A DNA stretch of 64,000 nt from Planctomycetota bacterium (GCA_016873165.1 VGXV01000018.1:1-64000), one strand, 5' to 3'. Counted from the first letter of the stretch, positions 34,044 through 44,232 are shown. Numbers and translations are program-made. The notes: generated by a model not told the origin, from the letters alone.

Positions 34044-34670
34044 TTATTTCCGGTTTATCTCAAAGTAGGGAAATGCCTGTAAAAGCAGGGATTCTATTTC
34101 ACCTGCTATTCTGTTGAATTCATAGACATTTGGCTCTTTCGCCCCGGCGCCGAGAAAACCGGTGCTGCCAATGGTACTTCGTAAATCTGTAAATTTTTCA
34201 AATATCTCCTTATGCAGTGATGTAGCATGCCGTTCGTCATACGCCAGCACGTTTCCCGCCAGCAAAGCGGTGTAATACTCTTCTGCCAGTCTGATCCGCA
34301 CTTTTGCGCGGATAAAAATTTTCAAATCTTCTTTCCGGTTGAAAAAAAATTTTTCCTTTATTGCAAAAAAAACGAAAGTAGCCATTTGATTGCACAAATT
34401 GGGAAAGTTCTGATCTTGTACCGCAGCGGTAAGCAGTGGCTTAAAATCTATGCTGAATATAGCGTTGATGTCGTTTATGCGATCATTAATATTTTCTATT
34501 TCGCTCTGCGCCACTTTCCAATTATCTTGTTTTCCATGAAAGATAATAGACCTGAAGGAAGTGATCAAAGGGTCTTCTTCCTTTTTGTAGCCGTAACCAT
34601 AACCTGTTTTATCAACTGATAAAACAATACCGGCCAAAAAACAAAGAGAAATAATAATGAAAATTTTCAT
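34044..34670 (-). CDS. Exported protein of unknown function
   Basis: A 208-residue protein with signal peptide (MKIFIIISLCFLAGIVLSVD) and a largely helical mature part (SEIENINDRINDINAIFSI, LKIFIRAKVRIRLAEEYYTALLAGNVLAYDERHATSLHKEIFEKF). It resembles helical-bundle periplasmic proteins, but I cannot assign a family. It precedes the porin by about 40 bases on the same strand and probably shares its transcript. Confidence 0.65.
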   Translation of the reverse strand: MKIFIIISLCFLAGIVLSVDKTGYGYGYKKEEDPLITSFRSIIFHGKQDNWKVAQSEIENINDRINDINAIFSIDFKPLLTAAVQDQNFPNLCNQMATFVFFAIKEKFFFNRKEDLKIFIRAKVRIRLAEEYYTALLAGNVLAYDERHATSLHKEIFEKFTDLRSTIGSTGFLGAGAKEPNVYEFNRIAGEIESLLLQAFPYFEINRK

Positions 34671-34891
34671 CCCTATCTTCCCCTATCTTCACTTCATAAA
34701 ACGGTAAAAAATATCCGGAGTGGTAATTTATGGATGTTTACTTGCCTGTCATCATTCCTGAATAATTAGTATTCCGGAGAAAACCATGATTGGTAAACAT
34801 AATATATTTGCATGTCCATCATAAAATAAGAACTGTTTGCATTCAACAATAAACGTATGGTATATTTCACGAGTTAGCAGGAAAAAAGATG

Positions 34892-35077
34892 GGGTGCATT
34901 CCCGATTTTTTGTAACTTCTGCCATGTTTTAATAAAACGTACAGCCTTGTGGGGTGGATTAAGCGGAGCGAATCCACCATTCATGCGATAATCGCTGGTG
35001 GATACGGCGCAAAAACCAGCGCCTTTATCCACCCACACCGATCCCATAAACGGTTACAAAAAATCGGGAATGCACCC
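34892..35077. mobile_element. MITE family C, copy C3
   Basis: The ends GGGTGCATTCCCGATTTTTT and its inverse are flanked by a perfect 9-bp duplication, AAAAAGATG (34883-34891 and 35078-35086). The interior carries the GGGTGGATTAAG...AATCCACC palindrome, and its reverse complement makes up copy C4 at 41051. Confidence 0.9.
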
Positions 35078-35173
35078 AAAAAGATGTCCGTACCTCAGTT
35101 TTCATGATCTTGCGGACATATTTAACAAATACCATTCTCTTTTATGATACTTTTTTTAAGGGAGGGAATACCG

Positions 35174-35341
35174 TTGGATATCTTAAAACAGGTTGCCGAA
35201 TTAAAAGAATTCTTAGGAAAACTTTACTGCTTTATCGAAGATAATGAAGACTCATTCAAAGATGGCGTAGAGGCGGAAGAAATGAAAAACGGGATTTGGA
35301 ACTGGATGCAGGAGTTGACAAAATTTTTGCCGGAACCGTAA
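35174..35341 (+). CDS. Small acidic protein of unknown function
   Basis: A 55-residue protein starting at TTG: DILKQVAELKEFLGKLYCFIEDNEDSF...WNWMQELTKFLPEP. AGGGAGGG stands eight bases before the TTG, and this site decides the start. Predicted amphipathic helices only, no known domain. Confidence 0.5.
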   Translation: MDILKQVAELKEFLGKLYCFIEDNEDSFKDGVEAEEMKNGIWNWMQELTKFLPEP

Positions 35342-35511
35342 ATTTTGTCACAGGAAGAGTATTTTATGATACTGCGGAAACAGGAAAAAGACGAAGATGA
35401 GATTTTTAAACACTTGACAAAACGCATGTATCCGCTTAGAATACCTTGTCTTTTTTCGGCAAAAAACTGCCCTTTTTATAGAGCGTAATTATAAGTGAAA
35501 TAAGTATTTAG

Positions 35512-36540
<1,029 letters not shown>

Positions 36541-36713
36541 TGAGACGCGTTATTCCTTTTCGCAAGAAAAACAACGATTTATCACAGATTATTGAGCATT
36601 TGTATAAATGGTTTATGTCCCGTGCTTTCCAGTAAGGTTTTTCGCAATTCAAAGACAGTTTCTCTCCTGAATTATTTCAAGTAAACCTCAATTTACGGCG
36701 GTAGAATACTTAA

Positions 36714-37910
36714 ATGGAAAAACTATTTATAAAAGATTTAGCAGTAAGAAAAAAACGAGTGATGGTGCGGACGGATTACAATGTGCCGTTGGACGATGAT
36801 GGCAACATCACTGACGATACGAGAATTCGCGCGACACTGCCAACTATTAACTACTTATTGGATGAGGAAGCAAAGGTTATCATAGCATCTCATTTAGGAA
36901 GGCCTGGCGGAACGGTAAATCAAAAATACAGCTTAAAACCCGTGGCAAGACGCCTGCAACGTTTCCTTACCGACAAGGTAAAGGTCACGCTTGCTGAGGA
37001 TTGTATCGGAGAAAATGTAAAAAAACAGGTTGAGGCAATGGATTATGGCGATGTGCTCTTGCTGGAAAATTTAAGATTCCATCCCGGAGAAGAAAAGAAC
37101 GATACTGAATTTGCGAAAGAGCTTGCAGGGTTATGCGATGTGTTCGTACAGGATGCTTTCGGGAATTGCCATAGAAAACATGCTTCGATGGTAGGAACCT
37201 CCCGGTTTATACCATCGGCGGCCGGATTTTTGCTCAAAAAAGAGCTGGATTATTTTGAAAAATCCGTTAACAATCCTATGCATCCGGTTATTGCCATTTT
37301 GGGAGGCGCCAAGGTATCCGATAAAATAAAGATCATTGAAAATCTTGCTAAAAAGATGGATAAGATCATCATTGGCGGGGCAATGGCTTTCACCTTCCTG
37401 AAAGCGCAGGGCATATCTGTCGGAAAATCATTGGTTGAAGACAGTATGATTGAAACGGTAAATAATTTAATGGAATATGCAAAGGAAACCGGTACAAAAT
37501 TATATTTGCCGGTGGATTTTGTCGTTGCGGAAAAATTTGACAGAATGGCGGAAACAAAAGTAGTGCCGTTCAAGGAAATACCGGAACGATGGATTGCCCT
37601 TGATATTGGCCCTGCAACAACAAAGCTGTTTTCCGAGGTGCTGCAGGACGCAAAGACTATTTTATGGAATGGCCCTATGGGGGCATTTGAAATTGATGCG
37701 TTCAGCAGGGGAACGTATGCCATGGTTGAAATGGTGACAAGCTCTCATGCATCTACCATCGTGGGAGGAGGCGATACCGATATGGCCTTCCACAAAGCAG
37801 GCAAAGCACATGAAGTGACGTTCATTTCCACCGGCGGGGGAGCGTTTCTGAAATTACTGGAAGGCGGAGACCTGCCAGGAATCGCCTCCCTTACTGATAA
37901 AAAAACGTAA
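36714..37910 (+). CDS. pgk: Phosphoglycerate kinase
   Basis: A 398-residue enzyme with RTDYNVPLDDDGNITDDTRI near the start, ASHLGRPGG, LENLRFHPGEEKND, the nucleotide motif IVGGGDTDMAFHK and the ending FISTGGGAFLKLLEGGDLPG. Normal family length. It follows gap by 173 bases in which I see no further feature, and it precedes rpe. Confidence 0.97.
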   Translation: MEKLFIKDLAVRKKRVMVRTDYNVPLDDDGNITDDTRIRATLPTINYLLDEEAKVIIASHLGRPGGTVNQKYSLKPVARRLQRFLTDKVKVTLAEDCIGENVKKQVEAMDYGDVLLLENLRFHPGEEKNDTEFAKELAGLCDVFVQDAFGNCHRKHASMVGTSRFIPSAAGFLLKKELDYFEKSVNNPMHPVIAILGGAKVSDKIKIIENLAKKMDKIIIGGAMAFTFLKAQGISVGKSLVEDSMIETVNNLMEYAKETGTKLYLPVDFVVAEKFDRMAETKVVPFKEIPERWIALDIGPATTKLFSEVLQDAKTILWNGPMGAFEIDAFSRGTYAMVEMVTSSHASTIVGGGDTDMAFHKAGKAHEVTFISTGGGAFLKLLEGGDLPGIASLTDKKT

Positions 37911-37963
37911 TACATGATTTTTCTTCTTTATGGATAAATTCCGGGCAAAAGAAAAGATAAAAA

Positions 37964-38662
37964 ATGCGCAACAAAATTAAAATTTCAGCATCGATATTGT
38001 CTGCAAATCCAATGCGTTTTGAGGAAGAGATTAAACGTATCGAAGCGGCGGGAATAGACCTCATTCATATTGATGTCATGGACGGTCATTTTGTCCCGAA
38101 TATCACCATGGGACCATTCATTGTAAAGGGCATAAAGAGCATTACAAAGGTGCCGTTGGATATACATTTGATGATAGAACATCCAGAACGTTATATAGAT
38201 GCCTTCGCGGAGGCAGCGGAAGGCAGTGGCATAATCACATTTCATATTGAAACAGTCAAGAACCCCAAAGAGATTATTGCTCAGATAAAAAATAAGGGAA
38301 TGAATGTCGGCATTTCGCTGAATCCTGATACACCAGTTGAAATGGTGGAAAATTTTGTGGATCAGGTGGATATGGTGCTTGTTATGTCGGTAAATCCCGG
38401 GTTTTCCGGGCAGAAATTTATCCCAAAAGCCTTGCCGAAAATTGCCAGGCTCCGCGATATTGCTCCCGATAAAATGGATGTCCAGATAGACGGAGGCGTT
38501 ACTCCTGACAACATTTCCGAAATAGTGAAGGAAGGTGCAAACATCATCGTTGCCGCTTCCGCTATTTTTAAGGCAAAAGATCCATGCAATGCGATTAAAA
38601 CCTTGAGGTATATTGCCGAACAAGCGATTGAAAAAGACGCGGATAATCTTGTAAATATATAA
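37964..38662 (+). CDS. rpe: Ribulose-phosphate 3-epimerase
   Basis: A 232-residue TIM-barrel enzyme: SASILSANPMRFEEEI, the metal/catalytic HIDVMDGHFVPNITMGP, HLMIEHPERYI, MSVNPGFSGQKFIP and the second catalytic Asp in VQIDGGVTPDN. It interconverts ribulose 5-phosphate and xylulose 5-phosphate. It is 53 bases after pgk and probably co-transcribed. Confidence 0.96.
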   Translation: MRNKIKISASILSANPMRFEEEIKRIEAAGIDLIHIDVMDGHFVPNITMGPFIVKGIKSITKVPLDIHLMIEHPERYIDAFAEAAEGSGIITFHIETVKNPKEIIAQIKNKGMNVGISLNPDTPVEMVENFVDQVDMVLVMSVNPGFSGQKFIPKALPKIARLRDIAPDKMDVQIDGGVTPDNISEIVKEGANIIVAASAIFKAKDPCNAIKTLRYIAEQAIEKDADNLVNI

Positions 38663-38873
38663 AAATTTCTTATTAAATGGATTGCTGAAAATTATACAAA
38701 AAATAGCTTGTTTTTTAGTTAAAAGATTATAAACTATCACTTGATTTAGTAATTTTTTTCTGTGCTTTAAATTTGTACATCTGATATTTTAAATAGGAAC
38801 TAACTAAGCACGGAAAGCTGCATTTTTTTGATAATGAGGCGAAAATCCTGTTTTAAGGGGGCATGGTATTTCA

Positions 38874-39722
38874 ATGGTATTCTTCAGAAAAAAGAAAGAC
38901 ATGCCGAATGGCTTGTGGATCAGTTGCGATGGATGCAAGAGCCTGGTGTATAAAAAAACCGTTGAAGAAAGTCTTTTGGTGTGCCCGGAGTGCGATTATC
39001 ATTTTCGCATTTTCAGCAGAGACAGATTAAAGCTGTTGCTTGACGAAAATAGTTTTGAAGAATACTGGCCTGATATGACGCCATGCAATCCGTTGAATTT
39101 CTTTGATCGCATGTCATACCCGGAAAGGGTTTCCGCAGACCAGCAGAAGTCAGGGCTGAAAGAAGCCGCTATTGTTGGAAAAGGAAAAATCAATGGTCAT
39201 GAAACCATGATAGGGATAACCGACCCGACATTTATTATGGGAAGCATGGGATCGGTAGTGGGAGAAAAGATTGCAAGAATAACGGAAAAGGCTATAAAAG
39301 AGAGATTGCCTTTGGTGATTATTTCCGGTTCCGGCGGAGGCGCGCGCATGCAGGAAGGAATTTTTTCTCTCATGCAAATGGCAAAAACGAGCGCTGCCAT
39401 AGCGAAATTTCAAAAGGCGGGAGGACTATACATATCGGTTTTGACAGACCCTTCTCTGGGAGGCGTGATGGCAAGCTTTGCTTCATTAGCTGATATTACG
39501 ATTGCCGAACCAAAAGCACTCATTGGTTTTGCAGGCCCCAGAGTTATTCAGGAAACAATAAAGCGGACACTACCCAGTAATTTTCAAAAAGCGGAGTTTT
39601 TACTTGAGCATGGTTTTCTTGATATGATCGTTCACCGGAAAAACATGAAAAATGAATTATCCCGCTTAATTGAATATTTGCATGTTCGCCGGCAAAATCC
39701 TTCCCCGGTAGCTCAATGGTAG
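38874..39722 (+). CDS. accD: Acetyl-CoA carboxylase carboxyltransferase subunit beta
   Basis: A 282-residue subunit. The N-terminal zinc ribbon is CDGC...CPEC (about residues 19-41). The crotonase-type core includes GKGKINGHETMIGITDP, ISGSGGGARMQEG and VLTDPSLGGVMASFASLAD. It transfers the carboxyl group from biotin to acetyl-CoA with AccA, which is not in the window. The last six codons and the stop (encoding SPVAQW) coincide with the first 21 bases of tRNA-Asn. Confidence 0.96.
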   Translation: MVFFRKKKDMPNGLWISCDGCKSLVYKKTVEESLLVCPECDYHFRIFSRDRLKLLLDENSFEEYWPDMTPCNPLNFFDRMSYPERVSADQQKSGLKEAAIVGKGKINGHETMIGITDPTFIMGSMGSVVGEKIARITEKAIKERLPLVIISGSGGGARMQEGIFSLMQMAKTSAAIAKFQKAGGLYISVLTDPSLGGVMASFASLADITIAEPKALIGFAGPRVIQETIKRTLPSNFQKAEFLLEHGFLDMIVHRKNMKNELSRLIEYLHVRRQNPSPVAQW

Positions 39723-39776
39723 AGTGGGTGGCTGTTAACCACTAGGCTGTAGGTTCGAATCCTACCCGGGGAGCCA
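39702..39776 (+). tRNA. tRNA-Asn (anticodon GTT)
   Basis: A complete cloverleaf: acceptor TCCCCGG (39702-39708) with CCGGGGA (39766-39772), D arm GCTC...GAGT, anticodon loop CTGTTAA, T arm GTAGG-TTCGAAT-CCTAC, and encoded CCA. The 5' part overlaps the end of accD, so RNase P processing would cut the accD message before its stop codon. Confidence 0.95.
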
Positions 39777-39788
39777 AAAATCAAAAAA

Positions 39789-39814
39789 GACCCGCCAAAT
39801 ATGGCGGGTCTTTT
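39789..39814 (+). terminator. Intrinsic terminator after tRNA-Asn
   Basis: GACCCGCCA (39789-39797) pairs with TGGCGGGTC (39802-39810) and is followed by TTTT. It ends the accD-tRNA transcript. Confidence 0.85.
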
Positions 39815-39855
39815 CATTTCACCAAATATTTTTTTAAAACAGGGATTATCACGGG

Positions 39856-39869
39856 AACTAAAGTGTTAC
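39856..39869. repeat. Fragment of a family A terminal repeat
   Basis: AACTAAAGTGTTAC is the terminal part of a family A right end, and a GTAAC follows at 39877. No partner end is seen, so it is a relic. Confidence 0.4.
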
Positions 39870-40176
39870 GAAAAAAGTAACAGACGCTAACGCAATAGAA
39901 AAAGGTGAAGCTATAAAATGGTCACTATTATCCCAATAGATAAAACCTGTTCAACATCTTCCGCGTTGAATTGAATAATGATGGCATCACCCCATACTTC
40001 CCGTTTGGCAGAAGGCATCAAAAAAAGCTTGCTTTCTTCCTCCTTTTGGTATAATTTCTCCCCAGACTACTCCAGGTTATTACAACAATTTCCCATCATC
40101 TTTCCTATTATCTAAAACGAGGGCCAGGAGGATAAACCCATGAACGATCTTGAAGTAATCCGGCGGAAGGCAACTG

Positions 40177-40806
40177 GTGTGGCGGTACGGCGCTCTCTTT
40201 GAAAGAGAGGGTTGCACGGCGGAGGTAATACAGACCAGTTTTTCCGGCGAGGGGAACAAGGACATCTCCGTCCGTGTTGTCGGAAGGGATTACCGGAAAA
40301 AAGAGTTGTTAACCATTATCGGAAACGAAATTGAGGCAATCCACCGGAAGTCGTTCAGGCACATCAGTTTTAAAATCCTCATCCCCTGCACTACCGCAAA
40401 GTGTGCCTCTTCAGGAAATCCAAAGCTGTTTCCATTGGATGAACTCAACAAGTTGGCAGGCTACGGTGATACTGCTCTCCGTTGCACTGAATGCGGCGAA
40501 AAAGAAGACCTGCCGATTTATGTTCAGGATGATAGTAAACGGCAACAGATGGAAAATGAACTGGAACTGGTGAAGAAGGCATTGGAGGAGATTAAAAAAG
40601 TTCCTAAGGCAGAAGCCAAAGAATCAAAGCCTTTAAGGCGGATTAAACAATTTATCGAAAAACTGGAAAATGCGGATACAAACATCGGCAAGGTAATAAA
40701 AACTATTGATAACGGGATAGAATATGCGCGAAAGTTTGCAGGGTACTATAACGACATCGCCCAATGGTGCGGCCTGCCGCAGGTGCCGAAACCGTTTACA
40801 AAATGA
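40177..40806 (+). pseudogene. C-terminal remnant of a Roco (LRR-Roc-COR) GTPase
   Basis: A frame of 209 residues beginning WRYGALFEREGCTAEVIQTSFSGEGNKDISVRVVGRDYRKKELLTIIGNEIEAIHRK, which I read as the end of the COR domain of bacterial Roco proteins. A Cys-rich stretch (CTTAKC, CTECGEKEDL) and the common tail NGIEYARKFAGYYNDIAQWCGLPQVPKPF follow. An in-frame stop lies just upstream, and no Roc GTPase or LRR part is present, so the gene is a fragment. Whether the fragment is still expressed is unknown. It lies in a gene-poor patch after tRNA-Asn. Confidence 0.6.
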
Positions 40807-41050
40807 GGGAGAGAGCAAAGAATCGTATCTTAAATATTACGGAATCATTGAAAAAAGAACAGAAAAAAGTAAATGCTTAACCAACTACGGACAAACAAAG
40901 TTTGTCCATGCCACCCAATCAAATTTCGTTAAAAAAGGCAGATATCTTGTTGTAATATCCTGTTTGCCTTTTTTTTCGCTTTTGTTATTTTCAGCTATTA
41001 TTGCCTGATGCCCGATTAATAAGAATCGTCAGGCACTGTTTCTTGATTAC

Positions 41051-41190
41051 GGGTGCATTCCCGATTTTTTGTAACTGTTTATGGGATCGGTGTGGGTAGG
41101 GTGGATAAAGGCGCTGGTTTTTGCGCCGTATCCACCAACGATTATCGCATGAATGGTGGATTCGCTCCGCTTAATCCACCCTACAAGGCT
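41051..41190. mobile_element. MITE family C, truncated copy C4
   Basis: The left end GGGTGCATTCCCGATTTTTT is present. The following 110 bp are the reverse complement of the interior of C3 (GTGGATTCGCTCCGCTTAAT and GCGCCGTATCCACC). The right terminal repeat is missing, so the copy is truncated near 41190, just before the antitoxin gene. Confidence 0.8.
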
Positions 41191-41224
41191 AAAAATAATT
41201 CACTGAAGAAACAAGGAGATTAAT

Positions 41225-41476
41225 ATGACAACACAGTCAAGTTTAATTTCAACAATTGAAAGAGAAGGCAAGATATGTGATTTGGCGCTACAAGAGTTAA
41301 AAAACAGATGCAGAATTTTTGAAAACAAATACCATCTTTCTTCAGATGAATTTTATACCCTTTTTCAGGAAGGAAAAATTGGTGATGAAGAAGACTTTTT
41401 TGAGTGGAAGGCGCTGATTGATGGAATTAAAGAATGGGCGCATACAAAGGAAAACTTAAAAGGGCTTATTAAGTGA
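41225..41476 (+). CDS. Putative antitoxin of a two-gene toxin-antitoxin system
   Basis: An 83-residue acidic helical protein: LISTIEREGKICDLALQELKNRCRIFENKYHLSSDEFYTLFQEGKIGDEEDFFEWKALIDG. I recall this type as the upstream partner of DUF6516-like toxins. AAGGAGAT precedes the ATG. Its stop overlaps the toxin's GTG start, as in many toxin-antitoxin operons. Confidence 0.6.
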   Translation: MTTQSSLISTIEREGKICDLALQELKNRCRIFENKYHLSSDEFYTLFQEGKIGDEEDFFEWKALIDGIKEWAHTKENLKGLIK

Positions 41477-41670
41477 TAGATGAATATCTGGATGAAATAG
41501 AGAAACTAATAAAAGATGACCATTTAATAATATTCTCCGATGTTCAAAAAGTTTTTACAAGCCAAAATACCGCATACACAAAGGTAAAAGCCAAATTTAT
41601 AGACAATTCCTTATATTTATTAATGGATTATTATCTAAATAAACTAACGACATTCGGCAGACTGAGTTGA
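41473..41670 (+). CDS. Short DUF6516-like toxin, probably truncated
   Basis: 65 residues, MIDEYLDEIEKLIKDDHLIIFSDVQKVFTSQNTAYTKVKAKFIDNSLYLLMDYYL, then an unrelated tail LNKLTTFGRLS. The N-terminal half fits DUF6516-type toxins, which are normally about 110-120 residues and continue through a histidine-rich segment missing here. It is probably inactive, leaving a relic pair. It starts with GTG overlapping the antitoxin stop. Confidence 0.55.
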   Translation: MIDEYLDEIEKLIKDDHLIIFSDVQKVFTSQNTAYTKVKAKFIDNSLYLLMDYYLNKLTTFGRLS

Positions 41671-41807
41671 ATATATGTGAACCCCGACATTTATCATTTA
41701 ATTTTCCGGCGCCTTGTTGACTTTCTATTTCATTTCTGTTACCTTCAGAAAAACCGAAGCGAATCTTTTCGAAATCATAAGAACAATCATTGTTAACTCC
41801 AAAATAA

Positions 41808-42293
41808 ATGACACAACTCACACATTTTGACGAGCAAGGGGCATCACGGATGGTGGACGTTGGCAGTAAAGACGACACTGCCAGGGTTGCTGTTGCCCAC
41901 GCAAAGATCACAACAAATCCCGAAACGTTCCGCCTTATTATGGACAAAAAAATGCACAAGGGAGACGTCCTTGAGGTTGCGAGAATTGCCGGAATTATGG
42001 GGGCAAAACAAACTTCGCAGCTTATCCCGATGTGCCATCCGCTCAATATTACCAGCGTGAAGATAGATTATACGGACAATGCCACGGACACTATTGAGAT
42101 ATACGCAGAAGTAAAAGTTTCCGGGAAGACGGGAGTAGAGATGGAAGCCATTACCGCCGCGTCCATCTGCGCAATTACCATATATGATATGTGCAAATCC
42201 GCAGATAAGGAAATGGTGATAAGCGACATCCACCTGGTAAAAAAATCCGGCGGGAAGAGCGGGACATTTACTTTTGGTAAAAATCACGACTGA
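41808..42293 (+). CDS. moaC: Cyclic pyranopterin monophosphate synthase MoaC
   Basis: A 161-residue enzyme of molybdenum cofactor synthesis. MVDVGSKDDTARVAVAHA, IAGIMGAKQTSQLIPMCHPL, VSGKTGVEMEAITAASICAITIYDMCKSADKEMVI and HLVKKSGGKSG are all conserved. It acts after MoaA to form the cyclic phosphate. It stands alone here, with no other moa genes nearby. The 137 bases before it show no clear promoter. Confidence 0.95.
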   Translation: MTQLTHFDEQGASRMVDVGSKDDTARVAVAHAKITTNPETFRLIMDKKMHKGDVLEVARIAGIMGAKQTSQLIPMCHPLNITSVKIDYTDNATDTIEIYAEVKVSGKTGVEMEAITAASICAITIYDMCKSADKEMVISDIHLVKKSGGKSGTFTFGKNHD

Positions 42294-42338
42294 AAATACA
42301 CCAGAAGAATTCTGGCACGCCGGGCAAACAAGCAATAA

Positions 42339-43148
42339 TTACACGATCGCTTCCAATTCTTTCTTTAATACTTCCGCGGAATGTATGCGATTCAGCGGAT
42401 TCTCCTCCAGTAATCCCAAAACCACCTTGTTGAGTTTCTCGGGAATTGACGGATTTAATTCTACCGGCGAAACGGGATTTTCCTGCCATAGTTTATTTGT
42501 GAGGGCTTCGTAAAGAATCAATCCTACCGCATATAAATCGGATGCAGCCCCGACCTTAATTTTTTTCAATACCTCTTTTTCTCCCTCATTTTTCCTTAAG
42601 AGTTGTATCATCTGCTTCTGTTCCGGAGAGGCGTATTCCTTGCTCATGCCAAGAATTACCTCACCTGTCTTAATCGTACATTCAAGATCTATGAGCGCCA
42701 TTATGCCCGTATTTGCATTTAATATAAGGTGACCGGGTTTAATGTCAGAATGAATGTATCCTTTCGAATGCATATGCGTCAATGGCAATGTCACACTCTC
42801 AAAATGCCGGATCAGATTTTCGATTTCTTTCCGGTCGGACATGTTCCTCTTTTTATAATATTCAGGCACTCCCTCACCTTCAAAATGAGTCATAATGAGA
42901 TAATGCTGCGCCAGAACAAACTTGCCCTCCTTGTGCATGGTATCCCGCCCCACATTATATCGGACAGGAATTTGCGGATGTGAAAAGAGAGAAAGTATCT
43001 TATATTCCCTCGTGTAATCGTTGGAGGGATGATATTTTATGCCCCACTGATTTTCTTTGAACTCAGGATTGCAAAGAATTGCATAATTTGCCCTGTGGCC
43101 CGGCGTAATCCTGAACTCATTAAACTTATATTTGTTAATAGTATACAT
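42339..43148 (-). CDS. Atypical Ser/Thr protein kinase A
   Basis: A 269-residue compact kinase without membrane helix. The beta3 lysine is probably K38 in WGIKYHP, with E48 as its helix-C partner. The catalytic loop is HSDIKPGHLI (133-142), where the usual Asn is His. The DFG position reads DLE (154-156), the activation segment ends EYASPEQ, and SDLYAVGLILYE follows. No glycine-rich loop is obvious. The ATG at 43148 has GGGAGGAG upstream. It is a paralogue of the kinase at 44233 and the two flank a phosphoesterase. Confidence 0.85.
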   Translation of the reverse strand: MYTINKYKFNEFRITPGHRANYAILCNPEFKENQWGIKYHPSNDYTREYKILSLFSHPQIPVRYNVGRDTMHKEGKFVLAQHYLIMTHFEGEGVPEYYKKRNMSDRKEIENLIRHFESVTLPLTHMHSKGYIHSDIKPGHLILNANTGIMALIDLECTIKTGEVILGMSKEYASPEQKQMIQLLRKNEGEKEVLKKIKVGAASDLYAVGLILYEALTNKLWQENPVSPVELNPSIPEKLNKVVLGLLEENPLNRIHSAEVLKKELEAIV

Positions 43149-43194
43149 TCTATCTCCTCCCAACAAGAATATCATGCCTGCTGAATTTGTTTTA

Positions 43195-43287
43195 TTAATG
43201 AGGCATTTGGAGACTTTCAACAATGCAGTGGCAAGGCGCGCCTTGCCGCTGCATAAACAATTTAAAATTCCTTACACATTAAATTAA
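43195..43287. repeat. Repeat family D, copy D3
   Basis: TTAATGAGGCATTTGGAGAC at the left, GTGGCAAGGCGCGCCTTGCC in the middle and AATTCCTTACACATTAAATT at the right. The right end includes the stop codon of the phosphoesterase (43284-43286). Confidence 0.7.
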
Positions 43288-44207
43288 ACCCCTTTTAATA
43301 CCCTCTGAGCCAACTCATTCGGCAATTTTGCTTCGGTTATTCTTTTCGATGCGGCTTCTGCATTATATTTTACTCGCCGGAAACTTATCTGATTTGAAGC
43401 AGAATCAAAAACAACATAACACCCGTCAGGATTTCCATCCCGTGGCTGTCCCAGTGATCCTACGTTGACGTAATATTTCCAGTCATTGTTTTGTTCTACG
43501 GTGAAAGACTCTGTCTTATCGGCGCATTCCTTTTCTATCATCATCAATCGTATATCATAGTTATCCGTAGGAATGAGGACAGAAGCATTTATATCCCTCT
43601 TCTCTTTTGTGTAAATGTACACCGCGGGGCGGTGTGTATGACCTCCAAAGGTGATCGTTGACCATAGGGTAGTGTACTTTAGCACGCTTGCGTTTTTCGC
43701 ATATTCATAGCCACGCGGATAAGAAGGGGTGCCGTGCACTATTTCAAACCGTTCTTTTTTAAATTTTTTCCTCAATGGCAACCATTTCAAAAATCTAAAA
43801 TTTGCTTTTGTTAATACCTCCCTTGTCCAATCGGCGGCTTTTTGCGCAACGGGATTCATTTCCGAAGTGTACGAGGGTTCGCCAACAACCTGTTTATCGT
43901 GATTGCCACCGATAACCACACATTTTCTTTCCATCGATTGAATGGCGTCTGTCATATTCCCATTAAGAGATGCGCCCGGATTCATTTGCCCGAAAATTTC
44001 ACATATTCTTTCCAGCGGCACTTTTCTTTTTCCATACTTCAGGTAGCGCACAATGTCGCAGCATTCATTGGGAGAAGCGCCATACCCGACAATATCACCC
44101 GCGATAAGCAGCCGGTCAACAGTATTTTCCTTCTCTGCTATTTCTTTGATAAATGCCACAAGGGAATCGGCATTTCCATGAATATCTGATATGATAATAT
44201 TTTTCAA
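43284..44207 (-). CDS. Calcineurin-like metallophosphoesterase
   Basis: A 307-residue cytosolic enzyme with the complete two-metal motif set: ISDIHGNADSL, LIAGDIVGYGASP, VIGGNHDKQV, FEIVHGTP and FGGHTHRP. VNVGSLGQPRDGNPDGCYVV near the end is typical of the PPP-like bacterial subgroup. It could be a protein phosphatase opposing the two adjacent kinases, which is an inference from position. Nucleotide or lipid phosphates are alternatives. It lies 25 bases downstream of kinase B in the same transcript direction. Confidence 0.88.
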   Translation of the reverse strand: MKNIIISDIHGNADSLVAFIKEIAEKENTVDRLLIAGDIVGYGASPNECCDIVRYLKYGKRKVPLERICEIFGQMNPGASLNGNMTDAIQSMERKCVVIGGNHDKQVVGEPSYTSEMNPVAQKAADWTREVLTKANFRFLKWLPLRKKFKKERFEIVHGTPSYPRGYEYAKNASVLKYTTLWSTITFGGHTHRPAVYIYTKEKRDINASVLIPTDNYDIRLMMIEKECADKTESFTVEQNNDWKYYVNVGSLGQPRDGNPDGCYVVFDSASNQISFRRVKYNAEAASKRITEAKLPNELAQRVLKGV

Positions 44208-44232
44208 GAGCGCTCTTTCATTACAAATCGTA

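Noticed and set aside
38663-38873. Gap before accD examined for a regulatory RNA such as a riboswitch
   Set aside because: AT-rich sequence without a convincing conserved fold or terminator.
40724-41008. 94-residue plus-strand frame after the Roco remnant
   Set aside because: It overlaps the remnant in another frame, has no start signal, and its hydrophobic end comes from T-rich intergenic DNA.
43195-43287. Recurring palindromes considered as a CRISPR array
   Set aside because: Copies are dispersed, not regularly spaced, and have no unique spacers or cas genes.
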